A stretch of DNA of 64,000 bases. It comes from Chryseobacterium aureum (GTDB lineage: Bacteria; Bacteroidota; Bacteroidia; Flavobacteriales; Weeksellaceae). The first letter of the stretch is position 1. Each line of letters begins with the position of its first letter. Below are positions 43,820-53,382 of this stretch, in pieces. A model generated the notes under the pieces. The model was not told where the DNA came from. It did no database searches and saw nothing but the letters and a program-made list of their open reading frames with translations. The stretch is from positions 3,596,001-3,660,000 of the forward strand of contig NZ_CP034661.1 of the NCBI RefSeq assembly GCF_003971235.1, read 5' to 3'. A program made the translations under genes and the position numbers.

Positions 43820-46696
43820 ATGATTAAAAAACTATCATTGATCTCTTTATTTACTTTGCTGCCTGCGTCATACTATTATGCGCAGACAACAGTGTTTGCG
43901 TATCTTAAGGATGCGGATGGCAAGCCTGTGGAGCAAGCAAGTGTAGATTTAAAAGGAGCAGGAAATGATGCAAAGGCAGACAAAATCGGTTATTTCCAAT
44001 TTACTGATTTGATGCCCGGACATTATCAGATTATGGTTACAAAACCCAATTTCGAAACTAAAATTTTTGAATTTGACGTAACTAGTGATGAGAAAAGAAA
44101 AGATCTTGGAGTAATTACTCTTTATTCTGCACTGAATGGTGCAGACCAGGGTTTGGCTATTGTAGAGGATTCGGGAGAAAGTGACAGCGGTGGTGCACAG
44201 CAGACAGCAACCGTAGGTTTATTACAGTCTTCGCAGGATGTTTTCAACAGAATTGCAAGTTTCGATTTAGGACCATACTGGTTCCGTCCAAGAGGAATTG
44301 ATAGCAGAACAGGTGAGAATATGATCAATGGGGTTTCTATGGCTGCTGCAGATAATGGAGACGTAGACTTCAGTACATGGGGAGGTTTGAACGAAATTAC
44401 CCGTTATCCGGAAATTTCTGCTAACCACGCACCTTCAGAATATGCTTTCGGAGGAACTACCGGTGTTTTTTACAAAAATACGAAAGCCAGCGAGTACAGA
44501 AAAGGAAGCCAGCTAACCTACTCTCTTACCAACAGAAACTATACCAACAGATTGTCTTACAGATTCTCTTCCGGAATGAATAAGAACGGATGGGCATTTA
44601 CAGGAATGATCGCAAGAAGATGGGCACAGGAAGGGATTCAGGATGGTACGGCATACGATGCATACAGCGGATATGTTGGTATTGAGAAGAAATTCAGCGA
44701 CAGCCATACCATGACTTTAAATGCTATTGGTTCTAAATATTCAAGAAGCTCTTCCAGTCCAAGTACTCAGGAAGTATATGATTTCAGAGGCGTTCATTAC
44801 AACTCCTACTGGGGATGGCAAAACGGAGATAAAAGAAATGAAAGAGTGAAAAGAGGTTTCCAGCCGATGATCCAATTACAGGATTTCTGGAAAATCAACA
44901 AAAACTCTCAGTTATGGACTTCTGTTTCTTACCAGTTCGGTAAAGAATACAGCTCAAGGTTAGATTGGTACAGAGCCAACAACCCGTCTCCAACCTATTA
45001 CCGTAACTTGCCAAGTTATTGGTTAAACTATACCAACCCGGCACCTGAACAGGCTGCGAACATCGGGATTACCAGAGACTGGTGGACAAATGATGATCAG
45101 TCCCACACACAGATCAACTGGGATAATCTTTATAACGCCAACAGAAATGTAGAATACAATGCATTCCTTGGTGGAAGAAGAGCCGCATATTTTCTTGTGG
45201 ATGATGTAAAAGATGATAAAGTATGGAATGTAGCAACGCATTATACGTATAACTTTAATGATACTTCCCGTTTTATCTTAAACTTATCGTACCAAAATTA
45301 CAGATCTGAGCAGTATAGGGAAGTAAATGACCTTTTAGGTGCTGATTTTGCCCTGAATATGGATCCGTTTGCATCCAATACAACTGCGGGAAGCGTTTGG
45401 GGGAAATTTAACACAAGAGAAAGCGATACAGATGTTGCCAAAAGAGAAGGTGACAAAATAGGGTACAGCTATATTTTCAGAAGACAGGAATTTAAAATTA
45501 ACCCTGCTTTCAAATTCTCTACAGGAAAATTTGATGTCTTCATTTCAGGATTATTCGGTTATACTACAAACAGCAGAGAGGGATTGTTCCAACACTATCT
45601 GTATGAGTCTTCTTACGGAAAAGGTGCAGATCAGAACTTCTGGAATGCAGGGATTAAAGGTCAGGTTACATACAAAATCAACGGTAGAAACTTCCTGGTG
45701 TATAACGGAGCTTACTTTTCACAGTCTCCTTTCTTGAATGATATTTATTTTAATACAAGAGTAAGTGGTGTTACTACGCCGGGGATCAAGAACGTTGTTA
45801 TTGATGCCAATGATTTGAGCTACGTAATCTCTACTCCGGTTTTAAAACTTAGATTAACAGGTTACCTTGTTAATACTCAGAATGAAACAAGTGTACAAAG
45901 ATATTTTGCGCAGGGAGTTAAGCTGACAACGCTTACTGAAAGCGGAGATCAGGCTCCTATTCAGGATGGTGCTTTCATTACGCAGGTCTTAGCTGGAGCT
46001 AATAAGAGAAACATGGGTATTGAGCTTGGTGCACAGCTGAAAGTGACACCTACATTAACGGCCAGTGGATTATTAAGCTTAGGACAGTATACGTATACAA
46101 ACAATCCTACAGTTTATTTTGCATCTGATGCTGTGGGAACTTTCAGAGAGCTTGATGGAAACGGAAACATTGTATCAAGATCTTATACCAACATGGGGGA
46201 AGCTACGCTTAAAAACTACAGACAGGGTGGAACTCCTCAGGAAGCCTATACTTTAGGTCTTCGTTACAGCAGCCCTAAATACTGGTGGCTGGGAGCAACG
46301 TGGAACTATTTCGGACATTCTTTCCTGGATCCGTCTCCGGTAACCAGAACCGCAAGATTCTATACCAATCCTAATACACCCGGCGTACCTTATGACAATG
46401 TGACTGAGGAAGAGCTGGCAAGAGTTCTTACTCCTACAAAACTGCCTTCAGCATTCTTCTTCAATGTGAACGCAGGAAAGTCCTGGATGATCGGTAAGTA
46501 TTATGTATTGGTGTCTGCCTCTGTAAATAATATCCTTAATAACAGAAACTTTATTACAGGAGGATTTGAACAGACGAGAAACGTTAACTATACTGACTAT
46601 GCTAATGACTATGACAGCGGAAACATGGTATTCGCTCCTAAATATTGGTATAACCAGGGTAGATCTTATTTTGTGAACCTTCAATTCAGATTCTAA
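43820..46696 (+). CDS. TonB-dependent receptor with carboxypeptidase-like regulatory domain
   Basis: 958 aa. Signal peptide about 1-21 (ends YYAQ). Residues about 23-110 are a carboxypeptidase regulatory-like beta domain (VFAYLKDADGKPVEQASVDL). The plug and barrel follow, with IASFDLGPYWFRPRGIDSRT and GENMINGVSMAAADNGDVDF early and a C-terminal barrel strand ending in SYFVNLQFRF. It imports a ligand through the outer membrane using TonB energy. It is followed 26 bp later by a DUF5689 lipoprotein and lies divergent to the secreted nuclease-like gene. Confidence 0.92.
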   Translation: MIKKLSLISLFTLLPASYYYAQTTVFAYLKDADGKPVEQASVDLKGAGNDAKADKIGYFQFTDLMPGHYQIMVTKPNFETKIFEFDVTSDEKRKDLGVITLYSALNGADQGLAIVEDSGESDSGGAQQTATVGLLQSSQDVFNRIASFDLGPYWFRPRGIDSRTGENMINGVSMAAADNGDVDFSTWGGLNEITRYPEISANHAPSEYAFGGTTGVFYKNTKASEYRKGSQLTYSLTNRNYTNRLSYRFSSGMNKNGWAFTGMIARRWAQEGIQDGTAYDAYSGYVGIEKKFSDSHTMTLNAIGSKYSRSSSSPSTQEVYDFRGVHYNSYWGWQNGDKRNERVKRGFQPMIQLQDFWKINKNSQLWTSVSYQFGKEYSSRLDWYRANNPSPTYYRNLPSYWLNYTNPAPEQAANIGITRDWWTNDDQSHTQINWDNLYNANRNVEYNAFLGGRRAAYFLVDDVKDDKVWNVATHYTYNFNDTSRFILNLSYQNYRSEQYREVNDLLGADFALNMDPFASNTTAGSVWGKFNTRESDTDVAKREGDKIGYSYIFRRQEFKINPAFKFSTGKFDVFISGLFGYTTNSREGLFQHYLYESSYGKGADQNFWNAGIKGQVTYKINGRNFLVYNGAYFSQSPFLNDIYFNTRVSGVTTPGIKNVVIDANDLSYVISTPVLKLRLTGYLVNTQNETSVQRYFAQGVKLTTLTESGDQAPIQDGAFITQVLAGANKRNMGIELGAQLKVTPTLTASGLLSLGQYTYTNNPTVYFASDAVGTFRELDGNGNIVSRSYTNMGEATLKNYRQGGTPQEAYTLGLRYSSPKYWWLGATWNYFGHSFLDPSPVTRTARFYTNPNTPGVPYDNVTEEELARVLTPTKLPSAFFFNVNAGKSWMIGKYYVLVSASVNNILNNRNFITGGFEQTRNVNYTDYANDYDSGNMVFAPKYWYNQGRSYFVNLQFRF

Positions 46697-46722
46697 AAAA
46701 TTAAAATTAAAAATCGAAAACA

Positions 46723-48129
46723 ATGAAAAATATATATTTTAAAGCGGCGGTCTTTAGTGCCATTTCAATGCTGGCGTTCTCGTCTTGTGTAAAAACTGAT
46801 GATTATGATGTGCCTGAAATTAAATGTACCAACAAATTTGCGGCCGCTAACCACCAGTTATCTGAGCTTGCAACCATTGCAAAAGTAAAACCTGCTGAAG
46901 CTGATATCATTAAAGAAGATTACATTGTTGAAGCTTATGTGTCTTCAAGTGATGAGTCAGGAAACATCTACAAAATGATGTTCCTTCAGGATAAGCCTGA
47001 AAACCCTACACAAGGTATCGAAATTGATATCGATGGAGGGAACCAGTATCTTGATTTCCCGGTAGGAGCTTTAGTAAGAATTAACCTGAAAGGATTAATC
47101 GTTCAGGGTGTGAATGGAAATATTAAAGTAGGTTCTTATGATCCTAACTATCCAATCGGTAGAATTAATCCAAATAAAGTTTCAAACTACGTTGCAAGAG
47201 TGTGTGACGGACAAAAGCCAGTTGTAGCTGCCATGAAGCCATTGGAGTTCGCTTCTATCTCTGATGCTCTTAAGAACGGTGCTCACATTAACCAGCTTGT
47301 AAAAATTAAAAACGTTCAGTTTGAAGATCCTGAGCTTACAAAAACTTTTGCTGATGAATCTGCTACAGGTGACCGTTATATTACAGATAAAAAAGCAGGA
47401 AGATTAGACCTTCGTTTCAGTAACTACGCTACTTTTGCAAAGTCTCCGATTTCTCCTAAATATGCAAAAAGCGGTGATATCGTTCTTCTTTTAAGCCGTT
47501 ATACAGGGACAAGCAACACTACAACTTATACAGAGCAGGCTTATATCAGAACTCTTGATGATATCAACTTCCCGAACAACAGATTCAACCCAGGTGAGCC
47601 GGAAGCTCCTTCTGCTTCTGCTGTAAATCTTTTTGCAGGATCTGATTTTGAAAACTGGGCAACATTCCTGACAAGTGTAAACAGCTTCGGACTTAAGCCT
47701 TACGCTACACAAGGGGTTGGATTAGGATACAACGGTACAAACTCACTTCAGATTAAAGGAGTACCTGCAAATAATGACTATGTATTTACATCAGGTGCTG
47801 CTACCGGGATCCCGGCTGTACCAAAAAGAATCACGATGTATATCAAAGGTACTGCAACAGGAAAAACACTTTCTTTCAATGTATATAAAACAAATGGAAC
47901 TTTCTATGTATTTAACTTAGGAACATTCTCTACAGGGGCTACTTTAGGTGTAGAAAGTGCTAACTCTTACACAGGGTCTATCAATACAAACGGACAATGG
48001 AGATTAGTTGAGCTTACTCTAACAGGTCTTGCAGATGTTAATACAACAGCAGGAAAAGATATGTTCGCTATTAAAACAGGAAAAGACGGAGTATATGATC
48101 TTCAGATTGACAACATCAAGATTGAGTAA
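46723..48129 (+). CDS. DUF5689 surface lipoprotein
   Basis: 468 aa. The lipobox SSC at residues about 20-22 indicates a lipoprotein. The first domain (about 40-280) is DUF5689, an OB-like beta fold with YIVEAYVSSSDESGNIYKMM and VRINLKGLIVQGVNGNIKVG. The second half (about 300-468) is a beta-sandwich (NLFAGSDFENWATFLTS ... DLQIDNIKIE) of carbohydrate-binding-like shape. It is the likely surface partner of the upstream receptor, playing a SusD-like role. DUF5689 proteins are often found near nucleases, consistent with the divergent gene. Confidence 0.85.
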   Translation: MKNIYFKAAVFSAISMLAFSSCVKTDDYDVPEIKCTNKFAAANHQLSELATIAKVKPAEADIIKEDYIVEAYVSSSDESGNIYKMMFLQDKPENPTQGIEIDIDGGNQYLDFPVGALVRINLKGLIVQGVNGNIKVGSYDPNYPIGRINPNKVSNYVARVCDGQKPVVAAMKPLEFASISDALKNGAHINQLVKIKNVQFEDPELTKTFADESATGDRYITDKKAGRLDLRFSNYATFAKSPISPKYAKSGDIVLLLSRYTGTSNTTTYTEQAYIRTLDDINFPNNRFNPGEPEAPSASAVNLFAGSDFENWATFLTSVNSFGLKPYATQGVGLGYNGTNSLQIKGVPANNDYVFTSGAATGIPAVPKRITMYIKGTATGKTLSFNVYKTNGTFYVFNLGTFSTGATLGVESANSYTGSINTNGQWRLVELTLTGLADVNTTAGKDMFAIKTGKDGVYDLQIDNIKIE

Positions 48130-48172
48130 TACATTAGATATTTTTATTAAAGACGACTGATTAGTTCTAAAT

Positions 48173-48210
48173 AAAAAGGCTGTTTTCAAAATTGAAGACA
48201 GCCTTTTTTT
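48173..48210 (+). terminator. Terminator after the DUF5689 gene
   Basis: AAAAAGGCTGTTTTC / GAAGACAGCCTTTTT stem and T run. Confidence 0.8.
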
Positions 48211-48251
48211 AATGTTTTGATAAGGATAAACAATAGAGAAATATATTAATA

Positions 48252-48722
48252 TTATTTAGTAATTTTAATAATACTTCTCGTCACTTCTTCATTGAGGCTT
48301 TTTTTATCAAATCCAAATGGAATTTTATCTATTGACCAGCCTTCTCTTTCATTAATGTTTTTATTTTTCAAGCTATCAGTTATATCATAACCCTCCAATA
48401 TCATAAATCCATTTTTAATATTAACAGAATCATAAACAACAAGATATTTTCTTCCCTTAATGAAATTTCCATCAGCATGAGTCTCTTTTATCCCTTTTTG
48501 TGTATAAAATTCATAATCATAACCATCTCCTGTTGATTTACTATAAAATCTATCCGTGGAAATAGTTCCAGTTGTATATTTAAGATTTTTAAGCATTTCT
48601 TTATTTAGTATTGCTGTATCTGAAAACTTAATATATAGAATTAAAAATACCAACAATAATGCGCTAGCAATAAGTAATTTTATACTGTCTTTATTATCAT
48701 CCATAAACTTATTTATTTTCAA
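48252..48722 (-). CDS. Small membrane protein downstream of RHS (candidate immunity protein)
   Basis: 156 aa. A transmembrane segment at about 15-34 (IKLLIASALLLVFLILYIKF) precedes a soluble domain with GDGYDYEFYTQKGIKETH and KYLVVYDSVNIKNGFMILEG. Its start overlaps the end of the RHS gene by 14 bp (a second Met six codons in would remove the overlap), so the two are co-transcribed. I do not recognise a family. Its position right after a variable RHS C-terminus is where immunity genes usually are. No direct evidence for immunity exists in the sequence. Confidence 0.6.
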   Translation of the reverse strand: MKINKFMDDNKDSIKLLIASALLLVFLILYIKFSDTAILNKEMLKNLKYTTGTISTDRFYSKSTGDGYDYEFYTQKGIKETHADGNFIKGRKYLVVYDSVNIKNGFMILEGYDITDSLKNKNINEREGWSIDKIPFGFDKKSLNEEVTRSIIKITK

Positions 48723-51700
48723 TAGTAGTGGGAACGGGAACCTGTTGGTTTATACTTTTATCTGCCAGATTAAACAAAAGCTGGGTAGATGCTTCATAAA
48801 CTATTTTTCCTACAGGTGTTTGAGCACCACCAAGACTAGCTACCCCTAACAAAATTGAAGAGGTAGTCCCTCTTGCAACAAGATTTGATACGCTTGCTTT
48901 ACTTGTATCACTGAAATAAGAATTTGCTGTATTTGCAGATACATTTACTGCAACACCTGCTAAACCTCTCAAGACTGTAGAACCACCTCCAAAAAAACCA
49001 TTTATTGCAGTTTGCCCAAAATTCACATTTCCATTTACACTATATTGTGCCACTATATCAACACCTCCTCTAAAAGCAGATAAACTTAAATAGGATGAAA
49101 CTGAAGATGCTCCAGTAAGGGTAGCAAATCCTCCCAGTGCAAAAGGGGCTGCTAGCATTCCTCCAAACATATAATAAAATCCATTGGCAGCTTGAGCTTC
49201 AGATGAAGCCGCCACTGCAGTGCCAAACCTGGATGAGTTATCTCTATAATTATCCCAGGAATTCGGAGAGCCTAATCCAAATAATGCATCATCTATAGCA
49301 TCTCCTAGATCAAAATTATTTTCCTGTGAAAGATCTGCTAGGAAAGACCTGTCCTGCTCCTTGTAGGAAGCATCTACTGGGTTAGACTGCCATTCTTTTT
49401 CTCCATCTTCTCTGATTTCATAATCTACGGCCTCATCTACGGGTTTATTTTGATATCTGGCGTATTCATCATCATTATTATCTTGTGCTTCCAACCCTTC
49501 CAATTCTCTTGAGTTGACTACTCTATTTTCAGAAAAGTTATAATGTGATTGGTAAGCATACTTTTCAGAAAGTGGATCAATATTGAAAAACCGTCCTATA
49601 GATGGATCATAATTTCTCCACTTGAATGAGTTCCAATTTGTATCCGTCTGTTTCTCCTGCCCTTGGAATCCATAATTATAATTTGGAGAAATACTTCCAG
49701 TGTTACTATTACTAAACTCCATGCCAAAAGGATAGAAGTTAGCAGTGCGATCAATTTTGGTATTGCCATTAGCATCTCTGTAATAGGCTAATCTTATATT
49801 TCCTACCTGATCTTTGTACTGGTATATATATTTACCCTGTACAAAATCATAATATCCTTCTGCAGTAGGTAGAAATTTTAATGAAGGAGGAACTATTGAA
49901 AAAGTTCCCTCTGCATCATACTGAAATCCATCATAGTATTCTGTTACCTTATTAGCTTCAGAATTGTTTTTGGCTATTCCGTAAGTATATACTTTTCTAA
50001 GTTTGGTCCCATCAGCACGATAAGTATATCTAGTGGTTATATTTTTGGATTGTTGTGTTCCACCGAAAGGATTTCGAATATTATAAGTCTGATTAAACTT
50101 TATGTACTTTGGTAAATTCAGCAAATTATAATCGATTTGTAAAATACCTTTATCTATATGATTTTTCATGTTTCCATTGGGATCATATGAAATTAAATTT
50201 CCCGAAACATCGGGATAACCACTATAATTTGCAGAAGAATCCGTCACTGAATCAAGTCTGTTTCCGGTATAAGCATATGCTAAATCATCTATTTTTATTT
50301 CAGTTTGCGAAAATCCTTTAGCTTTTCTTAAAAGAGATGTAATATTTCCACTTAAATCATAGGTTAGGCTTTCATTATAAAAGTTATTAGCTGGGACAAA
50401 AGAGCCAGGTTCAGAATATACCCCCGACAACAATCTATCTAAGTTGTCATATTTATAATCGTATCTTCTAAAAGTCCCATCATCAGATGTTTTCCAGTCT
50501 ATCTGTGCAATATTACCGTTAAATTTTCCTGAATTGGATGATTCAGGATTGTTATATTTTATGGAGTATCCGAACAAATCATCATTTAAGTTGGCGGGAT
50601 TATTAATCCCTGTCAACCATCCACGAATATTGTAGGTATAGTCTACGTTTTGAATTGGATTATTTCCTGTTCCCCCTATTTGTTTGCTTTTTAACTGAGA
50701 TAATTCGTTGTAATTATTTACTGCTAAAATTTCTTCAGGATTGGAATTTACCTGATGCTTGCGGATGGTAAGCCTGTTTTGATTATCATATACAAAAATT
50801 TCTTTGATGATGGTTTCTTCGTCATATTCTGTCCTTTTATGATAGGTATAAGACTTTTTTACTTCTCCTGCGAAACCCAATTCCGATTCGATTTTGGTAT
50901 AACCGCCTAAATCATTAACGGAATGAGAACCGATAGCTCGTCCTTTTGTATCATACCATGTATAGTTTTTTGTCCAACTATCATCCTCAATGTTTTTTAT
51001 ATAAGAAGCTGTTGGAAGGCTTTTGGTACTTATACCTAATGGTGAATTTAATGCATCCTGGCTTAAAATTGCTTGATTAAGAATAGATGAAGGAATTGGC
51101 GGAGTTCCCTGTGGATAGGTATCATAATAATTCACAGATAAAACGGTATCAATACCTGTAAAGAATCCATTGGTATAATATATCTGTATTCCATTTTTTG
51201 TAAAACCAGTCACATCCTTTGATTCAACAACTGTTAAGTTACCTGCTTGATTTTGCATACTAGTTCTATCTCCTCCCGGAATAGTTCCAGTGTATATAAC
51301 CCTACCGACTCCATCGTATTTGGTAATCATCCACTTTCCCTGCTGCTGTAAGTTTGGATCCTGAGTTAATATTAATCTATTGGCTTGATCATAAACGAAA
51401 GAATCCCATCGCCAGGCTCCGGTTGCTGTATCAAGCCCTTTGCCCGGAAGCTTTTTTTCTACCAGACGACCCTGAACGTCGTACTTATATTGGTAACAAA
51501 GGTTATCGAGAGTAGATTGATCTATTACAGTTTTTACAGCTGCTAAAGGCGGAACGATATACACCAATTGGTTATAAAAATTATAAACATAGTATGTATC
51601 AAGATTTACTATATTACCGGCATTGTTATTTTCTTTTCTTATAAGAAGCGTTTTACCTAATTTATTCTTAAACGTAATTGTTCTGTTACTATCTTCATCG

Positions 51701-52299
51701 GTTACTACAGTTTTATATAATTCACCCTCATTGAATAGATTAATCTTTGAAATACTGTTCAAGAGTACTTTCTTGGTATCATCCCAAGAGACATTAATCA
51801 TGTATTTTTTTACATTATCTGAACTCTTGTTAATGTCAATGACTGATTTCTTTGTTTTTCCTGAACTCAATGTCCATGCATCCCCAGGGCCAGATTGTTC
51901 GGATACCTTTGTAAGGAATGATCCATCATGTACAAATTCAGAATAGAAATTACTTGTACCATAAAAACCGGCTCCATTATTTGTTGGGTTGGTATTAAAA
52001 CTTCCGCTACCTGTACTTGTTTGGGGAATGGGTAAATAACTCTTTGATTGGACTCCGTAATTATCATACTCAAATGGAATCACTATATCATTTCCTTGAG
52101 GTGTTGATTTTATACTAATAACCTGCTGTGGTCTATTTAAACCATCCAGATATTGAATATTTTCTATTTTTTTTACACAACTTTCATCTAAACATGTTTT
52201 ATTATAAACATAATTTTTAGAAGTTGTCCCATGGCTGCTTTGTGAAAGTAAAAAATGATTACCTATAAACAGAAGAATGGATATATGTATTTTTTTCAT
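48709..52299 (-). CDS. RHS/YD-repeat protein (DUF6443) with variable C-terminus
   Basis: 1196 aa. Signal peptide (about 1-20). The N-terminal DUF6443 domain shows YLDGLNRPQQVISIKSTPQG. A long YD/RHS repeat region (about 260-900) contains units such as YKYDVQGRLVEKKLPGKG and YDNLDRLLSGVY. The RHS core end is at NYDPSIGRFFNIDPLSEKYA to SRELEGLEAQD (about 935-970), after which the C-terminal 220 residues differ in character: Gly/Ala-rich, with FGGMLAAPFALGGFATLTGAS and TAINGFFGGGSTVLRGLAG. I see no known toxin catalytic motif there; it could be a pore-forming or truncated toxin end. RHS shells release their C-terminus after autoproteolysis in other systems. The preceding two genes are separated by 12 bp and an overlap, supporting one operon. 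Confidence 0.82.
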   Translation of the reverse strand: MKKIHISILLFIGNHFLLSQSSHGTTSKNYVYNKTCLDESCVKKIENIQYLDGLNRPQQVISIKSTPQGNDIVIPFEYDNYGVQSKSYLPIPQTSTGSGSFNTNPTNNGAGFYGTSNFYSEFVHDGSFLTKVSEQSGPGDAWTLSSGKTKKSVIDINKSSDNVKKYMINVSWDDTKKVLLNSISKINLFNEGELYKTVVTDEDSNRTITFKNKLGKTLLIRKENNNAGNIVNLDTYYVYNFYNQLVYIVPPLAAVKTVIDQSTLDNLCYQYKYDVQGRLVEKKLPGKGLDTATGAWRWDSFVYDQANRLILTQDPNLQQQGKWMITKYDGVGRVIYTGTIPGGDRTSMQNQAGNLTVVESKDVTGFTKNGIQIYYTNGFFTGIDTVLSVNYYDTYPQGTPPIPSSILNQAILSQDALNSPLGISTKSLPTASYIKNIEDDSWTKNYTWYDTKGRAIGSHSVNDLGGYTKIESELGFAGEVKKSYTYHKRTEYDEETIIKEIFVYDNQNRLTIRKHQVNSNPEEILAVNNYNELSQLKSKQIGGTGNNPIQNVDYTYNIRGWLTGINNPANLNDDLFGYSIKYNNPESSNSGKFNGNIAQIDWKTSDDGTFRRYDYKYDNLDRLLSGVYSEPGSFVPANNFYNESLTYDLSGNITSLLRKAKGFSQTEIKIDDLAYAYTGNRLDSVTDSSANYSGYPDVSGNLISYDPNGNMKNHIDKGILQIDYNLLNLPKYIKFNQTYNIRNPFGGTQQSKNITTRYTYRADGTKLRKVYTYGIAKNNSEANKVTEYYDGFQYDAEGTFSIVPPSLKFLPTAEGYYDFVQGKYIYQYKDQVGNIRLAYYRDANGNTKIDRTANFYPFGMEFSNSNTGSISPNYNYGFQGQEKQTDTNWNSFKWRNYDPSIGRFFNIDPLSEKYAYQSHYNFSENRVVNSRELEGLEAQDNNDDEYARYQNKPVDEAVDYEIREDGEKEWQSNPVDASYKEQDRSFLADLSQENNFDLGDAIDDALFGLGSPNSWDNYRDNSSRFGTAVAASSEAQAANGFYYMFGGMLAAPFALGGFATLTGASSVSSYLSLSAFRGGVDIVAQYSVNGNVNFGQTAINGFFGGGSTVLRGLAGVAVNVSANTANSYFSDTSKASVSNLVARGTTSSILLGVASLGGAQTPVGKIVYEASTQLLFNLADKSINQQVPVPTTIENK

Positions 52300-52311
52300 T
52301 GTTATTAATTG

Positions 52312-53045
52312 TTACTGTTTATAATTATATTCAAATTCCTTTATTAGCTTTCCATTCATGTCTTCAATCTTTATTAGTCTGCCGGCAATATCATAAATGT
52401 ATTTTTGGGTTATTCCACTCGGGGGAATATTATGTGTTATTCCGATGAGTGGATCATAGGTCATTGTAGTAATTTGATAATTTTTCAACGAACTATTATT
52501 CCTTAAACTACTAAGTGAATTCATGAATATATCTTCAGTAGAGGAGTCTTTATCAAGATTTGATTTATTTACAATATCACTAGATAGGTAAGTTATAGGA
52601 TCAGAACCTGAGGGTAACCCTAGGGCATTCATGACTGTGTCATAGGAGGCTCCTTCAATCTTTGCAATAGGATGGGTTTGGTTATAACCGTAAAGTATAG
52701 TCGTAGGAATTCCATCTTTCCCTGTGTATTGTAATAAATTTCCTTTATTATCATAAAGGTCATAAGTCATTATCCTTACATCTTCTTGTGAATTGGTCGC
52801 TTCATAAGCCCAGTCTGGCTTGGTTATACATTCATATTCATATTTAGGCAGGACCAAATTACTTGTGGACGTATCTTGAGCAAATATAGTTTTATGAACT
52901 TTACTATTAGCTTCAGTAGTATTTACTAATTCTATATCAATGTATTCATAGGTTAAAACCGGAACATTTACTTTATTGATAGACTTAAGTAAATTGACAG
53001 TATTAACTAAATTAAAGGTTGGTGTTGGATATACTAATTTAGCTT
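52312..53045 (-). pseudogene. 3' fragment of the SpvB/YD-type secreted protein gene, cut off by the IS element
   Basis: Open frame in continuation of the fragment at 54254-56374. It reads LVYPTPTFNLVNTVNLLKSI at its N-terminal side (with no start codon of its own) and then VLPKYEYECITKPDWAYE, DNKGNLLQYTGKDGIPTT, ILYGYNQTHPIAKIEGASYD and a C-terminal YD-like YDIAGRLIKIEDMNGKLIKE. The last features are typical of the C-terminal end of this family. Between the two parts lies a complete IS3 element, so the protein is no longer made as one piece. The 12-bp gap to the RHS gene is normal. Confidence 0.78.
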
Positions 53046-53082
53046 CCAGTTAGAGTTAAGCATAAAACCTTAATTTTAACGT

Positions 53083-53382
53083 ATGAAACAAGGGCGAAAA
53101 ATCTATGATCCGGCTTTTAAAAAACAAGCAGTTCAATTGAGCTATGAGCGATCTAATATTTCGGAACTGGCAAGAGAGCTGGGTATTGAAGTAACGATGC
53201 TTTACAAATGGAGAAAAGATTATCAGGAATTCGGAGAAAAGAGTTTTCCTGGGAAGGGTAATCTCAAACAAACTCCAGAGCAGGAAAAAATTCATGAATT
53301 AGAAAAAAGACTTAGAGATGCAGAGCTTGAGCGTGATATATTAAAAAAAGCAATCGCCATTTTTTCCAAGAGCGGTCGATGA
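53083..53382 (+). CDS. IS3-family transposase OrfA
   Basis: 99 aa with the OrfA helix-turn-helix YDPAFKKQAVQLSYERSNIS, then LARELGIEVTMLYKWRKDYQ, and a leucine-zipper-like end (EKIHELEKRLRDAELERDIL). Its stop overlaps the OrfB start (ATGA, 53379-53382). An A7 run at 53343-53349 in the final third is a slippery site from which the -1 frame is open into OrfB, so an OrfAB fusion transposase is likely. Confidence 0.92.
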   Translation: MKQGRKIYDPAFKKQAVQLSYERSNISELARELGIEVTMLYKWRKDYQEFGEKSFPGKGNLKQTPEQEKIHELEKRLRDAELERDILKKAIAIFSKSGR

